DNA of 64,000 bases from the NCBI GenBank assembly GCA_016873895.1, contig VGVV01000004.1, positions 62,001 to 126,000 on the forward strand, given 5' to 3'. Below the pieces are notes generated by a model, which made no database searches, was not told the origin of the DNA, and saw nothing but the letters and a program-made list of their open reading frames with translations. Position 1 is the stretch's first letter; every line of letters starts with the position of its first letter. Below, one piece after another: positions 1 to 9,518 of this stretch. The stretch is from Ignavibacteria bacterium (GTDB taxonomy: Bacteria; Bacteroidota; Ignavibacteria; Kapaibacteriales; Kapaibacteriaceae). Position numbers and translations under genes: made by a program.

Positions 1-628
1 CCCAAATCGTCGAGAACCAGTGAGGCTCTAGTGACATCAATAAGTCAAACGCCGCAAATGTTATCGTGATTGCATACAGCAATACGAACGGTGCAGCACG
101 TTTCCAATTCTTACGAGTTGGAGTAATGTCGCTACCAGTACTGTCTTGCTTGATGGAATTACCAATAATAAAGCGGTGCATCAGGAACCATGCAAGCACA
201 TAGAACGCAATGCGAATAGCAAAAAACATCGTATTGAGGTAAGGGGCTTTCTTTATCAAGATTGGATCTGTGGCCGCACTTTCATGCGTCCATTCATAAA
301 TCGAACCATGATGCATAAAGACATTAGCCACAATCGGCAATACAAGTATGGCAAGCACTGGAACCATGCCCGTGTAATTCTCGGCAACGCGACGTAACGA
401 AGTGCTCCAACCAGCACGCGCGAGAAACTGGAGCGCGGAGAAGAACATCATGGTTACACTAATGCCTGCGAAATACCAGAAGCCTATCAGATAGTCGGCA
501 AAGAAACGCCCTGCACCAGCCGTTACGTACGTTGCAACAAGCCCAAGGGCACCGATTGCTGCAAGCCCAAGACCAAGCTTGCTGATCTTTGCAACGACTG
601 GACTTGAACCAAGATTTACATGTGACAT
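1..628 (-). CDS. actF: Alternative complex III subunit ActF (partial, C-terminus beyond left edge)
   Basis: This is the 5' part of a polytopic membrane protein; 209 residues are visible before the left edge. ActF is the second large quinone-side membrane subunit of alternative complex III, which oxidises quinol and passes electrons to cytochrome c or directly to the oxidase. The sequence opens MSHVNLGSSPVVAK, has several hydrophobic helices, and ends at the edge with FDLLMSLEPHWFSTIW, a stretch typical of ActF/NrfD-like subunits. The ATG at 628 lies 19 bases after the actE stop. It is the last visible gene of the respiratory operon. Confidence 0.9.
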   Translation of the reverse strand, partial: MSHVNLGSSPVVAKISKLGLGLAAIGALGLVATYVTAGAGRFFADYLIGFWYFAGISVTMMFFSALQFLARAGWSTSLRRVAENYTGMVPVLAILVLPIVANVFMHHGSIYEWTHESAATDPILIKKAPYLNTMFFAIRIAFYVLAWFLMHRFIIGNSIKQDSTGSDITPTRKNWKRAAPFVLLYAITITFAAFDLLMSLEPHWFSTIW

Positions 629-647
629 TTCTATTCTCCCCTCGTTC

Positions 648-1277
648 TTAGTTCTTGGCAGCTGCAGCTGCGATTGGGTTGCTCGCTACGCCTTCAACTT
701 TTTGAAGCGTACGCAGATAACGAATAATTGCCCAACGATCGATTGGATCGATTTTGTCTGCATAACTCGGCATCAGGTTCTGTCCTGCACTGATGATGTG
801 AAAGATGCGCGCATTGGACAGTGCCGCTGTTTCCGAACGTGTCAGATTAGGAATTCCTGCCCACCCCTTCTTTGAGATTGCAGAATTCTCGCTAACACCA
901 TCGAAATAGTGACACGGCGAACAGAACGTGTTAAAGCGATTCTGTCCACGTGCCAGAACAAACTCTGAATTCTTTGGTAAGTCCGATGGTTCCACGTTCG
1001 CTGTTTCGGCGGCGTCGATGTCTCCAGGGCCAAGAGGATACGTTGTCGTGCCTCGTGCAAGTGAACCTTCTACCGGTTCACGCAAGCTCTTGCCATCGGC
1101 GAAGAAGGTATTAGGCGACTGCGGTATTGCCTTGAATTGGAGATCAAGGTTAGGCTGTATCTCTATCGGTGTGTTTGTAGAGAACCACGTCTTTTGTCCT
1201 GTAAACAACATGACGAGCAGCACTGCCAAGCCAAGGCCTAAGCCTAACAGTAGGATATGCGAGAATCGTAGTTTCAT
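648..1277 (-). CDS. actE: Alternative complex III subunit ActE, membrane-anchored mono-haem cytochrome c
   Basis: The protein has 209 residues, with an N-terminal membrane anchor at about residues 7-26 and then a periplasmic cytochrome c domain. One haem c site, CSPCH, is at residues 119-123, and a plausible distal methionine lies in the GQNLMP segment (M169). ActE carries electrons from the ActA/ActB periplasmic part of complex III toward the next carrier. The C-terminus is alanine-rich. The gene sits between actD and actF in the canonical order, 25 bases after actD. Confidence 0.9.
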   Translation of the reverse strand: MKLRFSHILLLGLGLGLAVLLVMLFTGQKTWFSTNTPIEIQPNLDLQFKAIPQSPNTFFADGKSLREPVEGSLARGTTTYPLGPGDIDAAETANVEPSDLPKNSEFVLARGQNRFNTFCSPCHYFDGVSENSAISKKGWAGIPNLTRSETAALSNARIFHIISAGQNLMPSYADKIDPIDRWAIIRYLRTLQKVEGVASNPIAAAAAKN

Positions 1278-1302
1278 GCTAGTAAGCTAGTGTTGTTCAA
1301 CA

Positions 1303-1845
1303 TTATTCAACGGAGGAGTGAACGAGGTGCACGTTTGCAGCGCCTAAGTCCGAGAGGAGCGCCGGCGTTTCCGTTGCAGAAAATCTATCATCGTCGGCAT
1401 CAATGGTTACAACAAATGTGTCGTCGGTTGCTTTGTGAAACGATGTGTCGTCTTGATAGCGATTATACCATGTTGGGATGCGGCACAGGTGAAACAACCC
1501 GAATACGGTAAAGAGGGCTGTGCCGAGAATCGACAACTCAAAGTCGATTGGCATAGAGAACTGCCAATTGAAAAACCCCTTACCACCGATATTCAGCTTG
1601 TAGTCCACTGCGCCAGTCCAAAACTGCAGACCAAGTGCAGATGTAAGACCGCCACACAAACCAGCGAACGAGATGTACGTAAGGATTGAGCGCTTAATGC
1701 CCATTGCTTTGTCAAGCCCGTGCACAGGATATGGCGTGTAAATATCCCATTTACGGAATCCTGCATCACGAAGCTTCTCAGCTACTTGTACAACGACATT
1801 CACATCTGTGAATTCGCCGATTATGCCCGTTGGTGTTGTGCTCAT
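1303..1845 (-). CDS. actD: Alternative complex III subunit ActD (DUF3341)
   Basis: This is a 180-residue membrane protein of the DUF3341/ActD family. It has an N-terminal soluble part (MSTTPTGIIGEFTDV...), two membrane helices around SILTYISFAGLCGGL and FELSILGTALFTVFGLF, and a soluble tail. The reading frame stays open 15 codons further upstream to a TTG that overlaps the actC stop. I prefer the ATG at 1845 because AAGGA lies at a good distance before it and the family starts there. ActD has no cofactor and is structural in complex III. Confidence 0.88.
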   Translation of the reverse strand: MSTTPTGIIGEFTDVNVVVQVAEKLRDAGFRKWDIYTPYPVHGLDKAMGIKRSILTYISFAGLCGGLTSALGLQFWTGAVDYKLNIGGKGFFNWQFSMPIDFELSILGTALFTVFGLFHLCRIPTWYNRYQDDTSFHKATDDTFVVTIDADDDRFSATETPALLSDLGAANVHLVHSSVE

Positions 1846-1886
1846 AGTGTCGAAATCCTTGATGTCGGTTCTGGCTGTTTTATCAA

Positions 1887-3308
1887 TCAATGTGAATCGT
1901 GCGAGTGGTGATGGTGGTGCGATGGTTGCGCCCCAGGCATAATGCTCTTGATTTCAGCGATTGCGATTACAGGTACAAACTTTGCGAAGAGAAGGAACAG
2001 CGAAAGGAAGATTCCAAATGTTCCGATGAAAATCGAAATCTCAACCCATGTTGGCGAATAGTAGCCCCATGAAGCAGGCAAAAAGTCGTGATGAAGCGTT
2101 GTTGCAATGATTGTGAAACGCTCGAACCACATACCGATGTTCACAAAGATTGAGATAATGAACATCAGTGGGATGTTGCGACGAGCCTTTTTGAACCAGA
2201 ATACCTGCGGAGAAACAACGTTGCAGGTAAACATTGTCCAGTATGCCCATGCATAATCACCGAATGCGCGGTTCACAAAGATCCAACGCTCCCAGTCGCT
2301 GCCGGAGTACCAAGCAATGAAGAATTCCAGGATGTATGCATAACCAACCATCATACCCGTGGCGAGCATGATCTTATTCATGTTCTCGAAGTGCTTGAGC
2401 GTGATAAACTGCTTGAGGTCAAGTACTTCACGCGTAATAACAAGCAGTGTAAGCACCATAGCAAAACCGGAGAAGATGGCACCAGCAACGAAGTATGGCG
2501 GGAAGATCGTTGTATGCCAACCCGGCAGAATACCCACGGTAAAGTCGAATGAAACCACCGAGTGCACAGACAATACGAGTGGTGTCGAGATACCGGCAAG
2601 GATCATGTAAGCGATTTCGTAGTGATGCCAAGCACGCGTCGAGCCTGTCCATCCGAGCGAGAGTACTCCGTAGACCTTCATCGCAATGTCGCTCTTGACA
2701 TAATTGCGAAGTGTAGCGAGATCGGGAATGAGTCCAACGAACCAGAACAATGCCGATACCGCGAAATATGTGTTCACAGCAAACACGTCCCACATGAGCG
2801 GCGAGCGGAAATTCACCCACATGTTCATCTGATTCGGGTACGGCAAGAGCCAATAGAACAGCCACGGACGTCCAGTGTGGCTTAGCACCATTGTAAGGGC
2901 ACAGATAACAGCGAAGATCGTCATCGCCTCTGCTGACCTGTTGATCGCTGTACGCCACTTCTGACGGAACAGGAACAGGATTGCCGAGATCAATGTACCG
3001 GCATGGCCGATACCGATCCAAAAGACGAAGTTGGTGATGTCCCATCCCCAACCGATCGGATTATTCAAGCCCCATACACCAATACCGGTTGTGACCGTGT
3101 AGTAGAGCGCGAAGAGTCCCCATGCAGCCATGGCGCCCGTGACGCTGAGCGTGGCAAGGTACTTCATCGTGATCTTTGACTCCACGATGCTTGCAATCCG
3201 TGCAGTTACATCTCGCATCGATGGATTGCCGAGGATGAGCTCTTCGCGGATCGGTTCTTCACCGAGCGCGCTCGCCTGCAATCTGTCATGTTCTTGGACC
3301 ACCGTCAT
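1887..3308 (-). CDS. actC: Alternative complex III subunit ActC (NrfD-like quinone-binding membrane subunit)
   Basis: The protein has 473 residues with about ten hydrophobic segments, as in NrfD/PsrC-type subunits. ActC holds the quinol-oxidising site and passes electrons to the iron-sulphur subunit ActB. It carries the family stretches [17 protein letters not shown] and [17 protein letters not shown]. The C-terminus ends in a histidine-rich tail ([12 protein letters not shown]), unusual for a membrane subunit and echoed in two oxidase subunits of the same operon. It lies 55 bases downstream of actB. Confidence 0.93.
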   Translation of the reverse strand: MTVVQEHDRLQASALGEEPIREELILGNPSMRDVTARIASIVESKITMKYLATLSVTGAMAAWGLFALYYTVTTGIGVWGLNNPIGWGWDITNFVFWIGIGHAGTLISAILFLFRQKWRTAINRSAEAMTIFAVICALTMVLSHTGRPWLFYWLLPYPNQMNMWVNFRSPLMWDVFAVNTYFAVSALFWFVGLIPDLATLRNYVKSDIAMKVYGVLSLGWTGSTRAWHHYEIAYMILAGISTPLVLSVHSVVSFDFTVGILPGWHTTIFPPYFVAGAIFSGFAMVLTLLVITREVLDLKQFITLKHFENMNKIMLATGMMVGYAYILEFFIAWYSGSDWERWIFVNRAFGDYAWAYWTMFTCNVVSPQVFWFKKARRNIPLMFIISIFVNIGMWFERFTIIATTLHHDFLPASWGYYSPTWVEISIFIGTFGIFLSLFLLFAKFVPVIAIAEIKSIMPGAQPSHHHHHSHDSH

Positions 3309-3363
3309 GTTTGGTTCCCGTCAGTGTTTCGTTCGATGTAATAGAATGTTCTTCGTACTCGTC

Positions 3364-6345
3364 TTAGGCGACGTCGTTAACGACTTTGGCTAGATATGTT
3401 ACAGATGGACGTGTATTGATTTCAGCCAAAACATGGAATCCACGTTCGTTCTGGCGAGCAACCGCTACCCTACTCTTCGTGTCGTTCATGTCGCCAAAGA
3501 TGATCGCACTTGCAGGACATGCCTCTTGGCAGGCTGTCACGGCCTCACCGTCGAGAATACGGGAGCGACCATTATCGCGAGCATGCCACTTGGCTTCGTG
3601 CAAACGCTGAACGCAGAACGTACACTTTTCCATGATACCACGCATGCGGACCGTTGCTTCCGGATTGAACACAAGATCAAGCGGCTGGCGTTCGTCCTTG
3701 TAATTCAGGAAGTTGAATCGGCGCACTTTGTACGGACAGTTATTCAGGCAGTAACGCGTACCAACACAGCGGTTGTACGTCATTTCGTTCAAACCTTCAG
3801 GAGAGTGCGTTGTTGCAGCAACTGGACAGACGTTTTCGCACGGTGCGTTTTCGCAATGCTGACAAAGCATTGGCTCAAGAATCGCGCCCGTTGGTTCGTC
3901 TACCGAACCGGTATAGTAGCGATCTAGTCGAATCCAATGCATCTCACGTCCAAGGATTACTTGGTCCTTACCAACGGCAGGGATGTTGTTCTCGCTCTGA
4001 CAGGCAATAAGACAAGACGAGCATCCTGTACATGCACTCATGTCGATAACCATTCCCCAACGATGTCCCTTGTACTCGTATTCACTCACAATGGAAAGGG
4101 GCTTGTTATAGCGTCCGTCCTTGCCTTCACTGATAAATTCGTTGTCAACTCCCTTGTAGTTACCCTTGGCAACATCACTAAGCTTAAGCGAACGCGCAAC
4201 ATTGCGCGCATTGGCTTCGTCACCCGGAATCTCTGAGAGCGAGTGATGATTCTGGGTTGTTGCAACTCGTCTACGCTCTTCGGTAACCGTAACAGAGGTA
4301 CTACGCAACGGCTGATATCCAGGTGCTCCCAACGTAAAGGCATTTGCACCAACGTTGTTCCCGATCGTGCCAGCATTGGCGCGGCCATATCCCAGCTGAG
4401 TTACAATCACATTGTCGGCCAGTCCGGGTTGAACAATCACTGGTAGTTCAACACTACCATTCTGCGTGGTTATGGAGATCACACGCTCATTGGCCTTAAC
4501 CAACGAACTTGGGTTGTTACGATCAGATGCTAAACCAAGCTCTTCGGCCTTCTTTGGACTGATCAGCGCGACGTTATCCCATGTAACCTTTGTTACTGGA
4601 TCTGGAAGCTCTTGCAACCAACTGTTATTAGCATACTTACCATCGTATAGTGCCGATGATGGCAGAGTTAGCAGATACATATCCGAGGCTGAAGCACCCT
4701 CGAGCTTGCTAGCCGCATCAAGGTTAACACCGAGAACAGGTTCGATACGCGCTCCGGCTACAATCACGCCGTCCTGCAGAACCTTGTCCCACGCTGCTGT
4801 CGGATATACCGTGGAAACCATGTTCTTTACGTAGTCTGCATACGATGCCGTCTCGCCAAGAAACGCGGGGTTGAGCTTTTTGCCAACAGCAATCAAGGTG
4901 TCGTACATTGATGGAATACCATCACACATAGGAGCAATGATTGGTTGCTGCACACTCAACGTACCGTCAAACGCTATTGCTGTTCCCCACGATTCCAGCC
5001 AGTGTGCCGCAGGAATGCTAACGTTACACATTGATGCTGTTTCATCGTCGTAAAGATTTACAGCTGCACGAATCTTCACCTTGTTGAGTAGAGCTGTCTT
5101 TACAGAACGCGACGCGCTGTATTCAGGGTTCACATCCATGAATACTGCAACGTGTACATTACCAGCTTGAATATCTGTCACCGCTGCTTGCAGTGCAGAT
5201 GACTTATCACCCGAATTCGGAAGTGTATTCTTTGGATCGAGAATGCCCCCTGAAACAACGCAGCCAAGGGTAAGATTGATCGTCATTGCCAGTGCTTGTG
5301 CCTTTGGAGATACATGCGAACCAGCAAGAACCACACCTTGATTGCCAGCCTTTTTCAATCGTGCTGCTGCAGCTACTGCATTCTTGTCACTAGCAGTACC
5401 GCCCTTGAGTGCATTCAACACATCAGAGAGGAACGACTCGATGTTTGACGGCGATGTGCGAACACGCACGTCTGCATTCATGCCGGTGGTTGAGTAGGTA
5501 GACTCGACAACCGTCAGGTGCGACATTGATGGATTCTCTTTTGAAGGAGTTCTGCGAGCAGCAAAGCGGCTCGTATGGTATGTAGCCAGCGGATCAGTAC
5601 CAAGGAAATCGCTGTCCACGCTAAGAATAACTGATGCCTTGCCGAGATCCGGGACGATGTGTGCGTTAACACCTAGTACTGCACTGTTAGCAATTGCAGT
5701 GTTGTCACGCGAAATCGCAGGTAAAAACACAACACTCGCACTTGGCACAGCTGCTACAAAATCATTCAACAGTTGTGTGTATGATGGTGAGCAGTGTTCG
5801 TCGATAAAAATCAGAACCTTCTTATTCAGCCCCTGAGCTCCGGTGATGGCCGATGTAACTTTTGTTACGGCAGCATCAAATGATACCTGCTGACCGTCAA
5901 TCTTTGCGCGACGGATTCTATCCGGATCGTACAACGACAACAGCGATGCCTGCATCTCTGCACTTGCCGTGCCGCAGTTCACTGGATGCTGCTCATTACC
6001 CTTGACCTTGATCGGCCTGCCTTCGCGGGTCTTAACAACGGCACCGTAAGCAACGTTACGTTGCGCATACACCGAGGCATAATACATCGGCAGCCCTGGC
6101 GTGGCATTTTGTAGCGACTTCACCGAGGGCACTAACTTCTGCTCTGGCCTACGACAGGCAGCTGCGGTAAGTGCCATTGATGCAGAAACCAAAGCCATGA
6201 ATCCACGGCGTGTTACCGTCGAATCGGCAATTGCGCTCGTTGTTGTTCCGGGTGTGAACTCAGCTGTATCACTGGGTGCCTGAGCAAGACCATCAATGCT
6301 CTTCCACGGTGTGTTCGATGAGGCGTGGAGTGAACGATCAGACAT
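3364..6345 (-). CDS. actB: Alternative complex III subunit ActB, molybdopterin-oxidoreductase-like iron-sulphur protein
   Basis: The protein has 993 residues. A twin-arginine signal (TVTRRGFMALVSASMALTAAAC, R46-R47) ends in a cysteine at about residue 64 that could be lipidated. The large middle part resembles molybdopterin oxidoreductases; in characterised ActB proteins this domain holds no molybdenum. The C-terminal quarter is a four-cluster ferredoxin-like domain with CTGCSSCLIAC, CQHCENAPCENVCP, CVGTRYCLNNCP and CTFC...CQEACP. Family knowledge predicts three 4Fe-4S clusters and one 3Fe-4S cluster. It relays electrons from the ActC quinol site to the haems of ActA and ActE. Confidence 0.95.
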   Translation of the reverse strand: MSDRSLHASSNTPWKSIDGLAQAPSDTAEFTPGTTTSAIADSTVTRRGFMALVSASMALTAAACRRPEQKLVPSVKSLQNATPGLPMYYASVYAQRNVAYGAVVKTREGRPIKVKGNEQHPVNCGTASAEMQASLLSLYDPDRIRRAKIDGQQVSFDAAVTKVTSAITGAQGLNKKVLIFIDEHCSPSYTQLLNDFVAAVPSASVVFLPAISRDNTAIANSAVLGVNAHIVPDLGKASVILSVDSDFLGTDPLATYHTSRFAARRTPSKENPSMSHLTVVESTYSTTGMNADVRVRTSPSNIESFLSDVLNALKGGTASDKNAVAAAARLKKAGNQGVVLAGSHVSPKAQALAMTINLTLGCVVSGGILDPKNTLPNSGDKSSALQAAVTDIQAGNVHVAVFMDVNPEYSASRSVKTALLNKVKIRAAVNLYDDETASMCNVSIPAAHWLESWGTAIAFDGTLSVQQPIIAPMCDGIPSMYDTLIAVGKKLNPAFLGETASYADYVKNMVSTVYPTAAWDKVLQDGVIVAGARIEPVLGVNLDAASKLEGASASDMYLLTLPSSALYDGKYANNSWLQELPDPVTKVTWDNVALISPKKAEELGLASDRNNPSSLVKANERVISITTQNGSVELPVIVQPGLADNVIVTQLGYGRANAGTIGNNVGANAFTLGAPGYQPLRSTSVTVTEERRRVATTQNHHSLSEIPGDEANARNVARSLKLSDVAKGNYKGVDNEFISEGKDGRYNKPLSIVSEYEYKGHRWGMVIDMSACTGCSSCLIACQSENNIPAVGKDQVILGREMHWIRLDRYYTGSVDEPTGAILEPMLCQHCENAPCENVCPVAATTHSPEGLNEMTYNRCVGTRYCLNNCPYKVRRFNFLNYKDERQPLDLVFNPEATVRMRGIMEKCTFCVQRLHEAKWHARDNGRSRILDGEAVTACQEACPASAIIFGDMNDTKSRVAVARQNERGFHVLAEINTRPSVTYLAKVVNDVA

Positions 6346-6395
6346 ATGCTAACCTTAATAAGGAGATCATGTTTCGTTTCCGTTGATAGCCGCTA

Positions 6396-7145
6396 TTAAT
6401 AATGACAGGCAGAACAATTTTCTGGACCTATGCCAGCTTTCTTTGGATGAGGTATACCCGCAACCTTGACTGCCGGAACCTCAGAATGGTATCCACCAAA
6501 CTGCGGATTCGTAATTGGCGTAGAAGTTCCAACTTGCGCAGGTATCGGTGTAAACAAGTAGGCGCCCTTCTTGAGGTCTTCGATCTTGTGCATCGCATTT
6601 GTAAACACACCAGAGATCGGGCGAGCTCCAACAATGTTCTTCTCAGGAGCACGGTGGCAGTCTAGACACCAACCCATAGAAAGGGGCTTGAATTGCGATA
6701 CAACGCCCATCTCTTCAATTGGACCGTGACAAGACTTACAGTCGATTTGTGCTCGTATGTGGCGGCTGTGGTTAAAGTGCACGTAGTCTGGCACCTTATG
6801 AATGCGAATCCACTCGATGGGTTTACCCGACTCATACGAATCACGCACGAGTTGAAGCTTCGGCGACTCAGCCTTGATCACAGTATGACAGTTCATACAT
6901 GTTTGCGTTGTAGGCACAGGTGAGTGTGCCGACTTCTCAACGCCTGCATGGCAGTACTGACAGTGAATCTTGAGCTCGCCAGCATGAAGCTTATGCGAAA
7001 ATGGTACTGGTTGTTCCGGACGATAGCCCACATCAGCAAAGCTGTTCCGGAATCCAAAGTAGCCTACAAGGAAGAGGACGGCAGCAACGGCACTGAGAAT
7101 AGCCCCGCCCGTCTTAACCCCCTTGTCAAACTTGCGTGAGAACAT
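6396..7145 (-). CDS. actA: Alternative complex III subunit ActA, pentahaem cytochrome c
   Basis: The protein has about 249 residues. An N-terminal membrane anchor (GAILSAVAAVLFLVGYFGF) precedes a periplasmic part with five CxxCH sites: CQYCH, CMNCH, CKSCH, CLDCH and CSACH. Extra conserved histidines (PFSHKLHAGE, HFNHSRH) are likely distal ligands. Five haems is the normal number for ActA. The frame extends two codons upstream to a TTG, but the ATG at 7145 has GAGGG at a better spacing. It is the first gene of the act block, 67 bases after the small CPAC gene. Confidence 0.94.
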   Translation of the reverse strand: MFSRKFDKGVKTGGAILSAVAAVLFLVGYFGFRNSFADVGYRPEQPVPFSHKLHAGELKIHCQYCHAGVEKSAHSPVPTTQTCMNCHTVIKAESPKLQLVRDSYESGKPIEWIRIHKVPDYVHFNHSRHIRAQIDCKSCHGPIEEMGVVSQFKPLSMGWCLDCHRAPEKNIVGARPISGVFTNAMHKIEDLKKGAYLFTPIPAQVGTSTPITNPQFGGYHSEVPAVKVAGIPHPKKAGIGPENCSACHY

Positions 7146-7212
7146 TCGCAACCCTCATCTAGAAATGTCATGCAAATATACCGCTCATCACGAACCTACA
7201 TCACATCATTGT

Positions 7213-7452
7213 TCACCTAGTTGGCGCACTATTCGGATTCTGCCTGATCTTTTTCGCGATAATCACGATAAAGACAGTAAGAATCGTTATCGGCACACCC
7301 AACATGAACATGATCGAATAACTATACGCATCTCCAACTGCTTTGTTAGCCCCATTAGCACCAAAGCTGTCCTTGCAAGCTGGACAAGCGTTGAGTACCT
7401 CCGATGTAACAACAAAACATGTTACAAGAGCAATGAACAACATTCTACTCAT
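7213..7452 (-). CDS. Small membrane protein with CPAC motif, cytochrome oxidase cluster
   Basis: This is a 79-residue protein with an N-terminal signal or helix (MSRMLFIALVTCFVVTS), then NACPACKDSFGAN, then one membrane helix (SIMFMLGVPITILTVFIVIIA) and a basic tail. Its ATG overlaps the DUF420 stop by four bases (ATGA), so it is probably translationally coupled. I do not recognise a named family. The CxxC beside a membrane helix, between Sco/DUF420 and alternative complex III, suggests a role in copper or haem handling during assembly; this is inference from position. Confidence 0.7.
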   Translation of the reverse strand: MSRMLFIALVTCFVVTSEVLNACPACKDSFGANGANKAVGDAYSYSIMFMLGVPITILTVFIVIIAKKIRQNPNSAPTR

Positions 7453-7895
7453 ACCGCCGCCCGAAACCATTGGTACAACATGAAGTAGACTATCACCCCT
7501 GTAACTGATACGTATAGCCAAATAGGAAACGTGATCTTTGCGATTTTTTTGTGTAGCTCTACGCGCATGTTAAGTCCCCGATTGATCGTGATCAACGCTA
7601 GTACTGGGACCGTTGCTGCAAGACTTACATGCGAAAACAAGAGAACAAGGTAAATGGTCCTCCAGGTACCTGTTCCCGAAAACGTTGTGTTGTACGACCC
7701 TGTAGTGCTATAGAGGTGCCACTTATGTAACAAGTAACACGCCAGGAAGATGGTAGAGACAACAAATGCCGAAATCATCATCTTTCGGTGCTGCTCGATT
7801 CTCTTAGCACGAATCAACATAAAGCCCCTTACCAAAAGCAATGTGCTTAAGGCATTCAAAGACGCATTAATCGCAGGTAGATTGTCGAAGTTCAT
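7449..7895 (-). CDS. DUF420 membrane protein, oxidase assembly region
   Basis: The protein has 148 residues and four predicted membrane helices, matching the DUF420 (YozB-like) family that travels with cytochrome oxidase genes in Bacteroidota and Firmicutes. Recognisable parts are RAKRIEQHRKMMISAF, CYLLHKWHLYSTTG and HKKIAKITFPIWLYVSVTGV, which hold conserved histidines. The role is unknown; a function in oxidase biogenesis is inferred from context. It overlaps sco and the small CPAC gene by four bases each, giving a tightly coupled trio. Confidence 0.88.
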   Translation of the reverse strand: MNFDNLPAINASLNALSTLLLVRGFMLIRAKRIEQHRKMMISAFVVSTIFLACYLLHKWHLYSTTGSYNTTFSGTGTWRTIYLVLLFSHVSLAATVPVLALITINRGLNMRVELHKKIAKITFPIWLYVSVTGVIVYFMLYQWFRAAV

Positions 7896-8443
7896 GGCAA
7901 CGTCTCGAGAATGGATTGAAGTTTTGAGACATCATTCGTGTCTGCGCTGTCATAGAACCCACGCACGTTCATGTTTTGATCAATCAATACAAAACGTGTT
8001 GAATGAACCTCAGGAGAGCTTGGCTCTACAAGCCCAAGATCACGAGAGGCTACCGCTATCATCGAGTCGATGGGCATCGTAACAAACCACCATACACCAG
8101 GTTTTGCTCCATACTGTTGAGCATACTCTTTCATTACTTCCGGCGTATCGTACTCCGGATCAGAGGTAAGCGAAACAAACGAAACCTTGTCGCTGAAGTC
8201 TGCCTGCAAGCGTGCCAGAACCGTGTTCAGTGCCGGGCAAACAGAGCCACACCTGCTGAAAAAGAACGACGCAACCCAGATTTTTCCCTTGAGCTTGCTT
8301 GCACTGAATTCGCTATTGTTTTGATCCGTACCACGAAACGCCGTTACGGTTCGCAGAACAGGCAACGAATCCATTGTTGACTTCTTCTCGCATGAAGAAG
8401 AAACCAATGCCATAGCAATGATGATGATCAGGATCAATCGCAT
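7892..8443 (-). CDS. SCO1/SenC family copper chaperone, lipoprotein
   Basis: The protein has 183 residues. The signal peptide MRLILIIIIAMALVSSSC ends in a lipobox-like cysteine, so it should be a membrane-anchored lipoprotein. It has a thioredoxin fold with the copper-binding CGSVCP motif and the later histidine (EVHSTRFVLID) of Sco proteins. Sco delivers copper to the CuA site of oxidase subunit II. The frame is open for 40 more codons upstream, but those overlap the cox IV gene and read as non-family sequence, so I place the start at the ATG at 8443. Confidence 0.9.
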   Translation of the reverse strand: MRLILIIIIAMALVSSSCEKKSTMDSLPVLRTVTAFRGTDQNNSEFSASKLKGKIWVASFFFSRCGSVCPALNTVLARLQADFSDKVSFVSLTSDPEYDTPEVMKEYAQQYGAKPGVWWFVTMPIDSMIAVASRDLGLVEPSSPEVHSTRFVLIDQNMNVRGFYDSADTNDVSKLQSILETLP

Positions 8444-8453
8444 CGATTTCTCG

Positions 8454-8855
8454 TTAGTGCTTGGCTCCGTGAGCGCCACCGTGCGAGCCATCGTGATGCT
8501 CACCTGGATGCTTTTGCTCGTATACGGTGCGTGTAACCTTGTTATTCGAGACCGTGTTGCCAAACTCTAGGTTAAAACCAAACGACATCACGAAGAACAA
8601 GAATACTGGTACGTACACAAAGAAGCGCAGCATAGGGTTATCAAACTTCAAGTGCATGAATATGTACATCACGCACACAACCTTAAATACCGCAATCGCC
8701 AAACCCACCACAATGTTTACAACATATCCGGGAATGAATAGCATATCCGGGAAGTGCCCAAGCTTAGCAGCCGCCACCGTAAGGATGGTCATTGTGCAAA
8801 GGGTGGCAAAAACCTTCCTATATGAGGGCAAAATATTTCCGTGATCGTGACTCAT
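8454..8855 (-). CDS. Cytochrome c oxidase subunit IV
   Basis: This is a 133-residue membrane protein with three hydrophobic helices, matching prokaryotic cytochrome c oxidase subunit IV (CyoD/CtaF type). The segment FKVVCVMYIFMHLKFDNPML is typical. The protein is histidine-rich at both ends: MSHDHG at the start, and EHHDGSHGGAHGAKH as a soluble tail after the last helix. It lies 43 bases after cox III and 10 bases before sco. Confidence 0.88.
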   Translation of the reverse strand: MSHDHGNILPSYRKVFATLCTMTILTVAAAKLGHFPDMLFIPGYVVNIVVGLAIAVFKVVCVMYIFMHLKFDNPMLRFFVYVPVFLFFVMSFGFNLEFGNTVSNNKVTRTVYEQKHPGEHHDGSHGGAHGAKH

Positions 8856-8898
8856 AGTTCGTTTCCTACAATAACGTGTAGTTGAGCTGATTTACTGT

Positions 8899-9498
8899 TT
8901 ATGGGAAGATGAGATACAGAGCCGGGAAAATGAAGATCCACATCAGATCCACAAAGTGCCAGTACAAACCGAGAGTTTCAACTTTGATAGGATGATTGTA
9001 GCCACGATTTGTAAACGACTTGAAAAGCATGAACAACATTGGGATCAAGCCGCCAACCACGTGCAGGGCGTGGAATCCTGTCATCAGGAAGTAGAATGAG
9101 TAGAAGAGCGTGTGATTATCCTGGCTCGGGAACAATCCATCGTGCCACTTCGCACTGTACTCGAAATACTTCACGATTAAGAAGCCAAAGGCACCAAGGA
9201 TCGTAAGTCCAAGATACACTTGAAACTGACCGTTCTGCCGGCGCTCGAGTTGGTAAATGGCCATGGCCATCGTAAGTGAGCTACCAATAAGAATAAATGT
9301 ATTCACCAGAGCCAATACCCAATTCAGGTGGTGCGAAGCTTCAAAGAATGCGTCGTAATTCGTGTTGCGTAGCACGATGAACGTACCAAAGAACCCCGAG
9401 AAGAACATGAGCTCAGAGGCAAGAAATGTCCACATGGCAACTTTGCCGTGAGGAATTTTCGTGACTGGCTCGTGCGATAGATTCAGCGCTGCTGACAT
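8899..9498 (-). CDS. ctaE: Cytochrome c oxidase subunit III
   Basis: The protein has 199 residues and five membrane helices, the short bacterial form of subunit III. Family hallmarks include [22 protein letters not shown] near the N-terminus, the conserved TGFHALHV, and the C-terminal [18 protein letters not shown]. Subunit III carries no cofactor; it supports proton uptake and stability of subunit I. It follows haem O synthase by 20 bases. Confidence 0.95.
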   Translation of the reverse strand: MSAALNLSHEPVTKIPHGKVAMWTFLASELMFFSGFFGTFIVLRNTNYDAFFEASHHLNWVLALVNTFILIGSSLTMAMAIYQLERRQNGQFQVYLGLTILGAFGFLIVKYFEYSAKWHDGLFPSQDNHTLFYSFYFLMTGFHALHVVGGLIPMLFMLFKSFTNRGYNHPIKVETLGLYWHFVDLMWIFIFPALYLIFP

Positions 9499-9518
9499 AA
9501 ACTACACCCTTGAATTGA

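Noticed and set aside
2428..3051. 207-codon frame inside actC on the same strand
   Set aside because: It lies in another frame of a strongly conserved actC gene and has no recognisable features.
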